A stretch of DNA of 64,000 nucleotides from the NCBI GenBank assembly GCA_017632155.1, contig JAGBRZ010000185.1, forward strand, positions 36,023-100,022, in the 5' to 3' direction. This document shows positions 42,088 through 49,699 of the stretch, piece after piece. The DNA comes from Clostridia bacterium. GTDB lineage: Bacteria > Bacillota_A > Clostridia > Oscillospirales > CAG-272. Position numbers and translations under genes: made by a program. Numbering within the stretch: position 1 is the first letter of the stretch; each line of letters begins with the position of its first letter. The notes under the pieces were generated by a model. That model made no database searches, had not been told where the DNA came from, and saw only the letters and a program-made list of their open reading frames with translations.

Positions 42088-42116
42088 ATGATAGCACACA
42101 GGTGCCGGTTTGTCAA
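42088..42116 (-). promoter_or_regulatory. promoter flanked by a 10-bp inverted repeat
   Basis: TTGACA (42116-42111), 17 bases, TATCAT (42093-42088). CACACAGGTG (42095-42104, inside the spacer) and its inverted copy CACCTGTGTG (42043-42052, downstream) face each other across the start site. A T7 tract follows the second arm on the minus strand (42032-42038 region), so the pair may be operators or the arms of a long hairpin. The 105-base leader leads to the 41982 gene. Confidence 0.75.
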
Positions 42117-42120
42117 GAGG

Positions 42121-43056
42121 TCAGGCGATATTTGTCTGGCGGGAATTTACGGATTCGGGCTGGACGTCTGTCAGAAGGAACACGTCGGGGTTATAGTGGC
42201 TATCGAAAATCTTCCGGTACAGGGAGATGACAGCCATATGCGTGGTGCAATACGGGAACATGGCATTGGCCGTAGCCACCAGCTGATCGAAGGGCATACC
42301 GCTGATGGTTCTTGCCACTTCCAGAACGTCTTCGGTGGGATCTTCGTGGCCCCGCTGGATGTACAGCTTCCGCCAGAAGGTGATGATCGGGCGCAGGGAG
42401 TTGGAGCTGTATCCGTTCAGTTCGTTCTGCCATCCGGCGATCTCAACAAACTGGAACACGGTTTCCGCCAGGTCTTCGCCCCAGATGCGGATGAGCTTTT
42501 CCATGCCGGATACGTCCTTCAGGTACGGCACGTCGAATTCTCCGGTCTTGAACAGGAACACGCCGTGGCGGTCGCAGAGGTTCTTCAGAGACACGGCCAC
42601 CTCTTCTTTGACGGTCAGCTTGGCTCTCAGCATATCTCTGGGGGTCAGCCGCTTATTGTTTTCATTCTGGGTATAGAACATTTTTGCTTCCTCTTCCGCC
42701 GTCAGATCCTTGAAGACACGGCACGGGAGGGTTGTGATTCCCTTCTGCAGGGCGGCTCTGAACCGGTGCTGGCCGTCGATGATCAGGAAGGTTCCGTTTT
42801 CCTTCCAGCTCACGGTGAGGGGGTCGCACTTATTGATATCGAAGTTTTCGGCGATCTTCAGATAGTGGTCGGACAGGTCTCTCTGGATGGTGGGGTGTAC
42901 GTCCAGCAGGGCCAGGGGCAGGTCTTTATAGTAGACGCCGCAGACTTCGGGGACGTTTGCCATGATGGCATCGGCCAGAGTGGTGTTATCGATGGCGGCG
43001 GCGTAGGACTGGTTGACTTCGGTATTGTTGATCATATGGTTGATGATAGCGGACAT
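42121..43056 (-). CDS. ParB/sulfiredoxin-fold protein (IIDGQHR family)
   Basis: 311 residues. The signature IIDGQHRFRAA (92-102) with the preceding DPLTVSWKENG and HPTIQRDLSDHY belongs to ParB-like nuclease-fold proteins common in phages; R-P-I at 246 area and a helical C-terminal half follow. ParB-type domains bind CTP or ATP; this branch is uncharacterised. It starts behind GGAGACATAACC and has a repeated leader element in front. Confidence 0.82.
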   Translation of the reverse strand: MSAIINHMINNTEVNQSYAAAIDNTTLADAIMANVPEVCGVYYKDLPLALLDVHPTIQRDLSDHYLKIAENFDINKCDPLTVSWKENGTFLIIDGQHRFRAALQKGITTLPCRVFKDLTAEEEAKMFYTQNENNKRLTPRDMLRAKLTVKEEVAVSLKNLCDRHGVFLFKTGEFDVPYLKDVSGMEKLIRIWGEDLAETVFQFVEIAGWQNELNGYSSNSLRPIITFWRKLYIQRGHEDPTEDVLEVARTISGMPFDQLVATANAMFPYCTTHMAVISLYRKIFDSHYNPDVFLLTDVQPESVNSRQTNIA

Positions 43057-43096
43057 GGTTATGTCTCCTTTGTTATGTAAATTTATAGAAGTTAGT

Positions 43097-43180
43097 ATAA
43101 GAAAAAAGAGCCGTGGTTCGGCTCAAAGGGATTCTGTATGTATTTGCTTTGCCGAAATTAAGATTCGGCTTGGTTATGGA
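43097..43180 (-). promoter_or_regulatory. leader element A: GCCGAA hairpin plus terminator before the ParB-like gene
   Basis: On the minus strand: ATAACCAAGCCGAA (43177-43164), folding GCCGAA with TTCGGC, then GAGCCG-5-CGGCTC followed by TTTTTTC (43124-43101). The terminator lies only about 40 bases upstream of the ribosome site, with no promoter between. Confidence 0.7.
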
Positions 43181-43192
43181 TTCATAGAGCTG

Positions 43193-43486
43193 TTATCTGG
43201 AAAAGATGTTGTCCAGAACAGGGTCGCCGGTCTGGCTGGTTCTGCCCGGGGTCTCGATGAAGATAATGTCTATGCAGTCCCTCGGGGCGGTCTGGAATTC
43301 GATTTTGCCCCGGGGCTTGGTGAAGGAGCGGGGGACTCTTACGCTGCCCAGCTCCGGCATAATGCAGGACAGGACATGGCTCAGGGCTTCATTGGCTTTC
43401 TGCAGGCGTTCGATTTCGGTCTGCAGTCTGATGTTTTCCTCACGGATGCGGAGGTTTTCGGACAGAAGGAAGTTATGGTCGAACAT
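43193..43486 (-). CDS. coiled-coil protein, 97 aa
   Basis: N-terminal coiled coil (LREENIRLQTEIERLQKANE region, about 12-40), then a beta segment with RVPRSFTKPRGKIEFQTAPR. Not recognised. Confidence 0.7.
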   Translation of the reverse strand: MFDHNFLLSENLRIREENIRLQTEIERLQKANEALSHVLSCIMPELGSVRVPRSFTKPRGKIEFQTAPRDCIDIIFIETPGRTSQTGDPVLDNIFSR

Positions 43487-43498
43487 GGGAATTCTCCT

Positions 43499-43894
43499 TT
43501 ACAGTTTATATGTAGATAAGTTCCAGGCGTGGCCCATTTCGTAGTACCAGCCGTGGCGCTCGAAGATTTTCCGGAACTGGTCTTCGTATTTTGTCCAGCC
43601 CGGGGTGTAGGCGTTTAGGACATCGTACAGTTCGCCCTCAAAGGACATGGACAGGCCGTTCGGGTTGACGTACTCGAAGTAATCCCGGGGGTTCTTGTCC
43701 TTATAGTAGTACAGGCGGCCTTCTTCGGACAGGACTGCATCGGCGGGGGTATCGCCCCATCTGCGGCAGTTGGAAATGGCGTGGCCGTCGAAGTAGATGG
43801 TATTGTCGCCCCAGAGGTGGTGGGACTTGCACCATTCGTAGATTTCGAGGGCCAGTTTGCCCAGCTCGGTTTGGAAAATGGGGTTGTTCTTCAT
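43499..43894 (-). CDS. hypothetical protein, 131 aa
   Basis: Start at ATG 43894 (MKNNPIFQTELGKLALEIYE), overlapping the previous stop. Contains YYYKDKNPRDYFEYVNPNGL and GHAWNLSTYKL. I recall a similar LGKLALEIYEWC pattern in clostridial mobile elements; function unknown. Confidence 0.7.
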   Translation of the reverse strand: MKNNPIFQTELGKLALEIYEWCKSHHLWGDNTIYFDGHAISNCRRWGDTPADAVLSEEGRLYYYKDKNPRDYFEYVNPNGLSMSFEGELYDVLNAYTPGWTKYEDQFRKIFERHGWYYEMGHAWNLSTYKL

Positions 43895-44199
43895 TCTTCT
43901 ACCTCTCCGAAGATTTCTTCGTATTCCTCGGCGTCGAGGTGAGTTTCTGCCCATTCTCTGGCTTCGGATTCGGTCATGGGCTTGATGTTGCTGCCGCCGA
44001 TTGTGGTGTTGCTGCCGATGTGTTCGGCGTACTTGGACATGGGGCCGCCGATACCGTACAGGAAGTATTCGCCGGTCTTTTTGCGGTACAGGGTTTCACT
44101 GCAGTAGGCGAAGTCGCCGGGGTAGTAGCTGTTGCTCCAGATGCCCAGCTCTTTGGCTGTGCCGGTGTCGTATTTTTTGCCGTTGATGATCTTTTTCAT
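43891..44199 (-). CDS. conserved mobile-element protein, 102 aa
   Basis: Begins MKKIINGKKYDTGTAKELG, then CSETLYRKKTGEYFLYGIGG, TTIGGSNIKPMTESEAREWA. This pattern is common in Firmicutes ICEs and phages, function unknown. The beta part followed by E-A-R-E-W-A helix is typical. Confidence 0.78.
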   Translation of the reverse strand: MKKIINGKKYDTGTAKELGIWSNSYYPGDFAYCSETLYRKKTGEYFLYGIGGPMSKYAEHIGSNTTIGGSNIKPMTESEAREWAETHLDAEEYEEIFGEVEE

Positions 44200-44209
44200 G
44201 ATTTCCTCC

Positions 44210-44419
44210 TTAGGCCGATCTGACCTGTTTCAGCTTGCGGATGTACTGCCAGCCGTTGCCGTTTGACCATTCGACACGGTAGATGCTGGCGTTAGCGAAT
44301 TTGGCGGCGTGGCTTCTGGCCTGGGTCAAGGTGGCGAACTCGCTGGTGTGCTTTTCCTTGACGTAGGTTTTGCCGGTGCGGTTATCACTGGCGGGGTGGA
44401 AGACGACTACGTATTTCAT
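44210..44419 (-). CDS. hypothetical protein, 69 aa
   Basis: Basic alpha/beta (KYVVVFHPASDNRTGKTYVK, LTQARSHAAKFANAS). Not recognised. Confidence 0.62.
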   Translation of the reverse strand: MKYVVVFHPASDNRTGKTYVKEKHTSEFATLTQARSHAAKFANASIYRVEWSNGNGWQYIRKLKQVRSA

Positions 44420-44481
44420 GTGGGTTCCTCCAATTCGTAACCCGGGGTCAGGCGGTCATAGTGATTGTAAATATCAGGCAT
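44416..44481 (-). CDS. possible micropeptide, 21 aa
   Basis: MPDIYNHYDRLTPGYELEEP begins at ATG 44481 behind GAGGAGAAAAGCCCC and its stop overlaps the next start (ACATGA). The spacing fits translation, but the length gives weak support. Confidence 0.35.
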   Translation of the reverse strand: MPDIYNHYDRLTPGYELEEPT

Positions 44482-44644
44482 GGGGCTTTTCTCCTCTCAT
44501 AATGGTGAAGACTTTTGCGTTCCGGCCGGATTTCAGGAGGGCTGCCCGGTAGGAATGGGCGACCTGCTCGCTTTTGAAATCCTTCTGCGTGGTTTGCTGG
44601 GTCTGTTTGTCGTAGCTGATGACCCGCCAGAATGTGATGCTCAT
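44474..44644 (-). CDS. small protein, 56 aa
   Basis: MSITFWRVISYDKQTQQTTQ then KDFKSEQVAHSYRAALLKSG: a strand pair followed by a helix, resembling the 44210 product in layout. Overlaps the 44641 stop. Not recognised. Confidence 0.6.
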   Translation of the reverse strand: MSITFWRVISYDKQTQQTTQKDFKSEQVAHSYRAALLKSGRNAKVFTIMRGEKPHA

Positions 44645-45237
44645 TTGTCCTCCTTGCTGACTACGTCATCGCAGAACAGCCCACCGGATTTATAGGCTCT
44701 GGACATCAGGCACAGGAATGTGTCCATCAGGTCGGCGAAGTTGGTATCGTCGTCGCAGTAGTCTTCCAATTCTTCGTCGGTGGTATTTTCGTCGATATCG
44801 CCGTCGGCTACGCCAAAGGTGAGCCAGAGGCTGAAGACGCTTTCGTCATTGACACAGCGGGCGAGGTACTCCATGGCACGAACGGCTTTGATGCGGTCGG
44901 CATGGAGGGCGGGCGGTTCGGGTTCTGCCAGAACGTATTTTACGTATCCGGCTCCGTTTTCTTTCAGCCAGTTTACTTCCCTTTCCAGCTCTGTCTGTGA
45001 TCCGATAAAGTAATAGTCTCTGAAGCGGAGAGAAGAATCCCGATAGGCGATATTATATTCGCTGGCTCCGCTGCCCGGGGCGTCGTGTCTGCTGGTAGAC
45101 AGGTACCACAGATTCGGATGCTCCTTACGGATCTGCTCGGTGGTGATTACGAGCTCTTCGGGGGTGCAGATCATATGGCAAAAGTCTTTGCCCTCTTCGG
45201 AGTCCCACACGATTGTGTAGTGGTAGCGTTTTTCCAT
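44641..45237 (-). CDS. hypothetical protein, 198 aa
   Basis: Begins MEKRYHYTIVWDSEEGKDFC; contains NLWYLSTSRHDAPGSG, RFRDYYFIGSQTELEREVNW and an acidic helical end. Not recognised. Confidence 0.7.
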   Translation of the reverse strand: MEKRYHYTIVWDSEEGKDFCHMICTPEELVITTEQIRKEHPNLWYLSTSRHDAPGSGASEYNIAYRDSSLRFRDYYFIGSQTELEREVNWLKENGAGYVKYVLAEPEPPALHADRIKAVRAMEYLARCVNDESVFSLWLTFGVADGDIDENTTDEELEDYCDDDTNFADLMDTFLCLMSRAYKSGGLFCDDVVSKEDK

Positions 45238-45249
45238 TTTGGTTCCTCC

Positions 45250-45828
45250 TCAGATATTGTAGCCCATGGTTTCCAGTACGTCCAGATACAGGCGGCTGTA
45301 GTCCGTTACTTCGGACAGAGGATCGCCGCTGCCGATATGTCCCTGCAGAATCCATGTGTAATTATCCGCCTGATCGCATTTCTTATCGGCGAAGCTCTGG
45401 GTCAGGGCTTTCAGGGTGGGGTTGGCGTACAGTTCTTTGGCAATCAGGCTTGCCTTATGCATGGTGTCAGTTCCGTAACCCATCAGGAGACAGGACAGGC
45501 GGCGGAGGAAGGTGCGGAATTCCCAGTCGTAGACGTCCACTTCGTCTGCCGGATTGGTATCGGGGGCAAGCGCTTTTTCAAGCATTTTTCTGGTGGCTTC
45601 TATGCCGGGGAATTCGCCGCCCTGGAGTCTGCTCCAGATTTCGTGGGTACCTCTCATGAAGGAGGCGTAATCGTCCATTCTGTCAATGCCGCTTGTTTTG
45701 TAGAATTCTACGACGGCTTCCTTGGTGCCGTATTCCGTGGAGTTCATATAGATGTACTCGATGGTGTCGCGGTAGTCTTCGGGGGTGACGGTTTCGCCGA
45801 TCAGGGCTTCAAATTCGTTCTGCATCAT
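45250..45828 (-). CDS. hypothetical protein, 192 aa
   Basis: Begins MMQNEFEALIGETVTPEDYR: an all-helical protein (EFRTFLRRLSCLLMGYGTD). Not recognised. Preceded by leader element B. Confidence 0.7.
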   Translation of the reverse strand: MMQNEFEALIGETVTPEDYRDTIEYIYMNSTEYGTKEAVVEFYKTSGIDRMDDYASFMRGTHEIWSRLQGGEFPGIEATRKMLEKALAPDTNPADEVDVYDWEFRTFLRRLSCLLMGYGTDTMHKASLIAKELYANPTLKALTQSFADKKCDQADNYTWILQGHIGSGDPLSEVTDYSRLYLDVLETMGYNI

Positions 45829-45868
45829 GGTTTGGGTTCTCCTTTATGTAAGTTATTTTTGGGCATAG

Positions 45869-45932
45869 AAAAAAGAGCCTCAGACTTTTTGGGTCTTGGC
45901 TCTTTGGGGAATTCAGTTTTCGGCTTGGTTAT
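45869..45932 (-). promoter_or_regulatory. leader element B: conserved GCCGAA motif plus terminator
   Basis: ATAACCAAGCCGAA at 45932-45919 (it contains the TAA stop of the 45929 gene), then GAGCC-AGAC-7-GTCT-GGCTC-TTTTTTC (45905-45868) on the minus strand. No promoter between it and the 45828 start. Confidence 0.7.
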
Positions 45933-46255
45933 TCTGCGGAGATTACACGCTGCCAGATACATGGTGTATCGCCGGTTTTCCCGGGGAGATATTCGACAGC
46001 GTACAGGGTTCCGTCTTCCGTTTTGCACAGCATAGCGGTGATCAGGTCATAGAATCCGTCGATCTTATCACCCGCCCGATTTTCGGCTTCAATGGTGCCG
46101 TCCCAGAACAGGGCTTTTGTAAAGTTTCTGTGGGTTCTGTCGGCGGTGAAATCCAGTTTATAGCCGCTGTCTTTGACGACATCAAACTTATCGCCGACAA
46201 TGATAAATTCCGGCACCGGCTCGAAAGTGTCTGCGTATTCGATCATTTTGAACAT
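45929..46255 (-). CDS. hypothetical protein, 108 aa
   Basis: Beta-rich small domain (VPEFIIVGDKFDVVKDSGYK, GTLYAVEYLPGKTGDTPC). Not recognised. Driven by the promoter at 46282. Confidence 0.68.
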   Translation of the reverse strand: MFKMIEYADTFEPVPEFIIVGDKFDVVKDSGYKLDFTADRTHRNFTKALFWDGTIEAENRAGDKIDGFYDLITAMLCKTEDGTLYAVEYLPGKTGDTPCIWQRVISAE

Positions 46256-46281
46256 AGTACCCTCCGTTTTCGTTTGGGTAT

Positions 46282-46310
46282 AGTATACCCTATTTTGCCA
46301 GGTTTGTCAA
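46282..46310 (-). promoter_or_regulatory. SigA-type promoter
   Basis: TTGACA (46310-46305), 17 bases, TATACT (46287-46282). Its -35 box overlaps the stop codon of the 46307 gene. Confidence 0.8.
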
Positions 46311-46486
46311 CCTTTAAGCCGGATATAAGTGGGCGTCCATCCTCGATGGGTTTTCACCCAGCGGCGTTCCCACAGCACATCTATGATTCCGGGCAGGTAA
46401 TTGCCGCAGTCGGCGTTATAGTATTTATACCGGCGGCAATGCATAGCACGGAAATTGAAGAACTTTTGCAGAAGTTTCGCTAACAT
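46307..46486 (-). CDS. small basic protein, 59 aa
   Basis: Start at ATG 46486 behind AAAGGAGTACAAAA. MLAKLLQKFFNFRAMHCRRY then WERRWVKTHRGWTPTYIRLK: strongly basic and tryptophan-rich, so nucleic acid binding is plausible. Not recognised. Confidence 0.6.
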   Translation of the reverse strand: MLAKLLQKFFNFRAMHCRRYKYYNADCGNYLPGIIDVLWERRWVKTHRGWTPTYIRLKG

Positions 46487-46505
46487 TTTTGTACTCCTTT
46501 CTTGA

Positions 46506-46585
46506 TTTGATGGTTGGTTGGGGACTGTATACGCTCAGATCCCCGAGAAGCGGCGGGTTTTGGGGAATTGGAATTCGGCTTCGCT
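46506..46585 (-). promoter_or_regulatory. leader element D: GCCGAA motif and GGGGA hairpin
   Basis: On the minus strand: GCGAAGCCGAAT (46583-46572) and GAATT-2-AATTC follow the stop at 46585. GCTTCTCGGGGAT then AGTCCCCAAC (GGGGA-15-TCCCC, about 46550-46517) is repeated in nearly the same form at 47734-47772 (element E). Confidence 0.62.
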
Positions 46586-46794
46586 CAGAGGGTCGGCAGG
46601 GTACCGATTCCGACGATATTCCCGGCGATGAACAGGACGGCGGCAATCCAGAGAGCGGGGCGGATCAGGCGGGCTTCACCATAACGGGCGAATGCGGCGG
46701 TTTTCTTGGACTGGGGTGTGATCCGGCCGGCGGCGTAGGCGGAAGCGGTGGCGGCGATCAGGAAGAAAATGGACATGGAAGATGTATACAGCAT
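46585..46794 (-). CDS. small membrane protein, 69 aa
   Basis: Two hydrophobic stretches (about 6-22 and 47-64) separated by a polar, basic loop (RITPQSKKTAAFARYGEARL), so a hairpin in the membrane. Function unknown; a holin-like role cannot be excluded, though the early position argues against it. Confidence 0.65.
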   Translation of the reverse strand: MLYTSSMSIFFLIAATASAYAAGRITPQSKKTAAFARYGEARLIRPALWIAAVLFIAGNIVGIGTLPTL

Positions 46795-46813
46795 AATATG
46801 TATCCTTTCTGTA

Positions 46814-46878
46814 CTGAAAAAAGCCGTAGAGTTTTGGCGGCTCTCGGCTTTCCGGAATTTGAAATTCGGCTTGGTTAT
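46814..46878 (-). promoter_or_regulatory. leader element C: conserved GCCGAA hairpin plus terminator
   Basis: ATAACCAAGCCGAA at 46878-46865, pairing CCGAATTT with AAATTCCGG; then GCCG-AGAG-8-CTCT-CGGC and TTTTTTC (46851-46815). The ribosome site of the 46794 gene follows directly. Confidence 0.7.
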
Positions 46879-46884
46879 ATGTAG

Positions 46885-47076
46885 TTATTCGGAATCGGCT
46901 TCATCGTCCTGCCAGGCGAAGTTGATCCGTTCTTTCAGTTCGTGGATTTCTATGTCGAGATCCATCAGTTCAACTTCAGTTTCGGGGGACAGGGTAAGAG
47001 CGGCTCGGCGGGCCTGCAGGTTCTTCAAGCGGGCTTCGAGGGTGTGGGGGTTCTCGTACTGGCGGTACATGGACAT
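46885..47076 (-). CDS. small coiled-coil protein, 63 aa
   Basis: MSMYRQYENPHTLEARLKNL then a charged helix (MDLDIEIHELKERINFAW). Not recognised. Confidence 0.65.
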   Translation of the reverse strand: MSMYRQYENPHTLEARLKNLQARRAALTLSPETEVELMDLDIEIHELKERINFAWQDDEADSE

Positions 47077-47078
47077 GG

Positions 47079-47678
47079 TCAGGACTCCTTTCTGGTGTCT
47101 CTGAAATCGAAATAGTTCCGGCTGGGTGCGGGAATAGTGCTGGGATCATCAAGATAACCTTCAAAATTTTCGGGATGGTGGTAGATATCGTGGAGAGGTT
47201 TCAGAAGTTCAAAAACGGTAAGAGACTCAAGCGACGGGATAAGAACCTTGCTGATCAAGTCGGCGAAACACCCTACAGGCATACCATCAGCGTTGGCGCT
47301 GTGCAGATTGTCAAGAAGCTCGTAATACTGGCGGTCTGATATGGGCTCACTCATTTTTCTGAGATTCCCGGCAAGGTATTCAAGGCAGGCGGGATCAAAT
47401 GTCCAGTAACGGCGATGGTCTACGATATGGCATATGGAACGCTGCAGCTCACCGTAAGGGTCTGAACCATTGGTGTACTGCTCGAACAGTTCCACATCCA
47501 TGGGCTTAAAGGCAAGGAAGATATAATCAAGGACACGGGGAACGTCGGCGGCGGGAATATCGAACCACCATGCGTGATCGGGCGGCATGGGTTCAAGGTG
47601 TCCGGCGTTCAGGAGGTCGGCTTGCTGGGACTCGATGCCGGAAAGGGCGTGGCGGTAGAAATAAATGGAATAATACAT
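47079..47678 (-). CDS. hypothetical protein, 199 aa
   Basis: Contains HAWWFDIPAADVPRVLDYIF, MDVELFEQYTNGSDPYGELQ and DIYHHPENFEGYLDD. Mostly helical. Not recognised. Confidence 0.7.
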   Translation of the reverse strand: MYYSIYFYRHALSGIESQQADLLNAGHLEPMPPDHAWWFDIPAADVPRVLDYIFLAFKPMDVELFEQYTNGSDPYGELQRSICHIVDHRRYWTFDPACLEYLAGNLRKMSEPISDRQYYELLDNLHSANADGMPVGCFADLISKVLIPSLESLTVFELLKPLHDIYHHPENFEGYLDDPSTIPAPSRNYFDFRDTRKES

Positions 47679-47696
47679 AGGTGACTCCTTTCGTAT

Positions 47697-47807
47697 AAAA
47701 AAAGAACCGGGGTGAAGCCGGTTCAGATGAATTTAGGTTAGTTGGGGACTTTAAGCATAAATCCCCGAGAAGCCGGAAAGAAAAAGAACCGCCGGAGCGG
47801 TTCGGGG
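47697..47807 (-). terminator. leader element E: two terminators and a GGGGA hairpin
   Basis: On the minus strand after the 47808 gene: GAACCGC-4-GCGGTTC-TTTTTC (47803-47777) ends that transcript. Next comes CGGGGA-13-TCCCC (47772-47737), like element D. Then GAACCGG-7-CCGGTTC-TTTTTTT (47726-47697), just before the 47678 start. The second terminator without a promoter behind it suggests attenuation. Confidence 0.72.
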
Positions 47808-48002
47808 TTATTTGCGTTTCTTTTTCAGGTTCAGTCCGTATGTGCGGTTCAGGGCGTTAAGGATCAAATCGGATATGGACATCTGGTATTCATCGGCGAG
47901 TGCTTTTACGGTATCAAGGTCTTCCTTTAAGATGGTTGCTTGTATCCGGGAATATGTCTGCTTGTCGTATTCTTTATTGTACGTTTTTTGATCAAACGGC
48001 AA
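47808..48002 (-). CDS. ribbon-helix-helix (CopG/Arc-type) DNA-binding protein, 64 aa
   Basis: Residues 18-58 form the RHH unit: a strand SRIQATILKEDLD, a helix VKALADEYQ and a second helix MSISDLILNALNRTYG, with a basic tail (LKKKRK). Such dimers repress promoters. It has its own promoter (48039) and is bounded by terminators, so it is an independent regulator gene. Target unknown. Confidence 0.82.
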   Translation of the reverse strand: MPFDQKTYNKEYDKQTYSRIQATILKEDLDTVKALADEYQMSISDLILNALNRTYGLNLKKKRK

Positions 48003-48038
48003 AAATAAAACCCCTTTCGTATGTGGCTATGTAACTGA

Positions 48039-48068
48039 ATTATACCACATTCCGATCGGGGTTGTCAA
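48039..48068 (-). promoter_or_regulatory. SigA-type promoter for the RHH regulator
   Basis: TTGACA (48068-48063), 18 bases, TATAAT (48044-48039), about 37 bases upstream of the ATG at 48002. The spacer holds the near-palindrome CCGATCGG. Confidence 0.82.
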
Positions 48069-48071
48069 GAT

Positions 48072-48428
48072 TTAGAACGTAATGGAGTTAGACGCTTTAT
48101 GAACCTCTGACATACGAGTGTATTCCCGGTATGTTTCAGGATCCTTTTTTCTACACCGTTCTGCGGCAGCGTTCTTTGCGTTTATGATCCGGATGAATTC
48201 GCGGTTAAGGTCATGGGAAAAGCTGCTGTCTTCTTCAAACTTTGTCCACTTGCCGTCAATAAGTTTGAAAATCTGTACCGTGCCCGTAACAGGGTTCTTG
48301 TACCCGGTAGAAATAAACGGGTACTTTTTGCAGAATCCGTAGAAACAACCTGTTTCCTTTGTGGGTATGTTTATACCGTAAAATTTTACCGAAATGCCAC
48401 GGGCGGCGTACTTGATATATCCTTGCAT
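48072..48428 (-). CDS. hypothetical protein, 118 aa
   Basis: The start at ATG 48428 follows GAAAGGATACAATC; the longer frame to 48686 is an artefact of the overlapping lysine-rich antisense region. Begins MQGYIKYAARGISVKFYGIN; basic, alpha/beta, with RIINAKNAAAERCRKKDPET near the end. Not recognised. Confidence 0.7.
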   Translation of the reverse strand: MQGYIKYAARGISVKFYGINIPTKETGCFYGFCKKYPFISTGYKNPVTGTVQIFKLIDGKWTKFEEDSSFSHDLNREFIRIINAKNAAAERCRKKDPETYREYTRMSEVHKASNSITF

Positions 48429-48482
48429 GATTGTATCCTTTCCCCAGTGCGGAGACACTGAACAATTGTTTTGTTTAATGGC

Positions 48483-48512
48483 AAAAAGAAAAACGCCCTT
48501 TTGGGCGTTTTC
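48483..48512 (-). terminator. Rho-independent terminator of the alanine-rich gene
   Basis: On the minus strand AACGCCC-4-GGGCGTT followed by TTTCTTTTT, directly after the stop codon at 48514. Confidence 0.9.
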
Positions 48513-48513
48513 T

Positions 48514-49239
48514 TTATGCGGCGGCTTCTTCTTTTGTTTCCGGCAGTCCTGCGGCGGCACGTGCTTCTTTACGTGCGGCGTCCGCTTTTTCAATGGATTT
48601 AGCCTTGCGTTCCTGTTCTGCCTTTTCTGCGGCGATTCTGGCGGCGGCGTCCGCTTCTTCTTTTGCTTTTGCTTTTGCGGCGGCACGTTTTACTTTATCG
48701 GCGGCTTTTTTCGCTTCTTTTGCGGCGGCTTTTTCTGCGGCGTACTGTTCAGCGGTTTTACCGATTTTCCCTACCTGGCGGGCGTACAAATACCACTCGA
48801 TCTCACGGCGGGCGGTGGATTCAGACTTGATACAATCGAACACGTTTTCCGTTTTTCCTGCGGCGTCTTTTTCGACTTTTGTTGATGTGAGACGGATTGC
48901 AAGCAATTCTGGTTCATCGTGTCCATTCGGGAAGGTGAAGCCGCCAAATTCACGAACGGCGGCAAGGGCGGCATACACGGCGGAAACGGCGTCTTTTTTC
49001 GCCTGTTCCATTGTGTCGGCGGCGGGGATAGTGTCACGTGTCGCAAGTGTCGCAGTATTGTTTTCCTGCATGACAGATACATACTTTTCTACAGCGGCGG
49101 CAAGGGCGGATGTGTGCTTTTTCCATTCCTGCATGGTGTTTTTGTCCATACCATCACAGGATGTAGTAATGCACTTGCGGATAGGGGCATTGCAGAGTAC
49201 AGAATCACGTACGGCGGTATTCATCTTGATCTTTTCCAT
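48514..49239 (-). CDS. alanine-rich protein, 241 aa
   Basis: Start at ATG 49239 after GGAGAAATAACC. The first 130 residues are helical with MQEWKKHTSALAAAVEKYVS and REFGGFTFPNGHDEPELLAI. From about residue 160 a long Ala/Lys/Glu helix (KEAKKAADKVKRAAAKAK) resembles TolA-like or histone-like repeats. It probably is an elongated DNA- or protein-binding scaffold. First gene of the minus arm next to the origin region, with its own promoter and terminator. Confidence 0.75.
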   Translation of the reverse strand: MEKIKMNTAVRDSVLCNAPIRKCITTSCDGMDKNTMQEWKKHTSALAAAVEKYVSVMQENNTATLATRDTIPAADTMEQAKKDAVSAVYAALAAVREFGGFTFPNGHDEPELLAIRLTSTKVEKDAAGKTENVFDCIKSESTARREIEWYLYARQVGKIGKTAEQYAAEKAAAKEAKKAADKVKRAAAKAKAKEEADAAARIAAEKAEQERKAKSIEKADAARKEARAAAGLPETKEEAAA

Positions 49240-49642
49240 GGTTATTTCTCCATTCAAATAATATATTATGCTTTACGCATTCCCCCCGATACAATAATCT
49301 TGTATCGGGTAGAACGTGCAATGCACGTAATATGTAATGTTATGCGGCTGTCATTCTGCGGCGTGTTACCTTCCGGGCACGTCCCCGCCGTGTACGTGCG
49401 GCGGTACTAACAGCGTGATTTTGTTCGATTGTCAAAACTTCCTGCCGTTTCTGGCGGGAGTGTAACAGGCGTGTTTGTAGCAATTCAAGCGGGGTTTATT
49501 CCTTTTAACTACAAACTTTCCAACCATCCGTCCGGCGTTACCCGTGGGCGTTTAATGATGGCGGGATACTCTGCGGCGGCCGCCCGGCGTTATCCGGTAC
49601 AGGCGGCGGCAAGCGGCACACCTTATTCAGATGTACGATGGT
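49240..49642 (-). promoter_or_regulatory. long leader of the 49239 gene with hairpins
   Basis: About 400 bases between promoter and gene. It holds the hairpin CCCGATACAA-5-TTGTATCGGG (49287-49311) and a palindrome ACGTGCA-T-TGCACGT (near 49313-49327). A short basic frame (TTG start near 49436, LTIEQNHAVSTAARTRRGRA) after GCAGGAAG could be a leader peptide but is unproven. No known riboswitch is recognised. Confidence 0.5.
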
Positions 49643-49671
49643 ATTATATCACACCTTATTCATGTTGTCAA
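49643..49671 (-). promoter_or_regulatory. consensus SigA promoter, first of the minus arm
   Basis: TTGACA (49671-49666), 17 bases, TATAAT (49648-49643). It is the outermost minus-strand promoter that leads into genes. Confidence 0.85.
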
Positions 49672-49699
49672 CCTCTTTTTCAAAAGTTTTTCAAAATTT

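Noticed and set aside
48429..48686. N-terminal lysine/proline-rich extension of the 48072 gene
   Set aside because: The stretch crosses the terminator at 48483-48512 and the antisense of the alanine-rich gene; ATG 48428 has a clear ribosome site.
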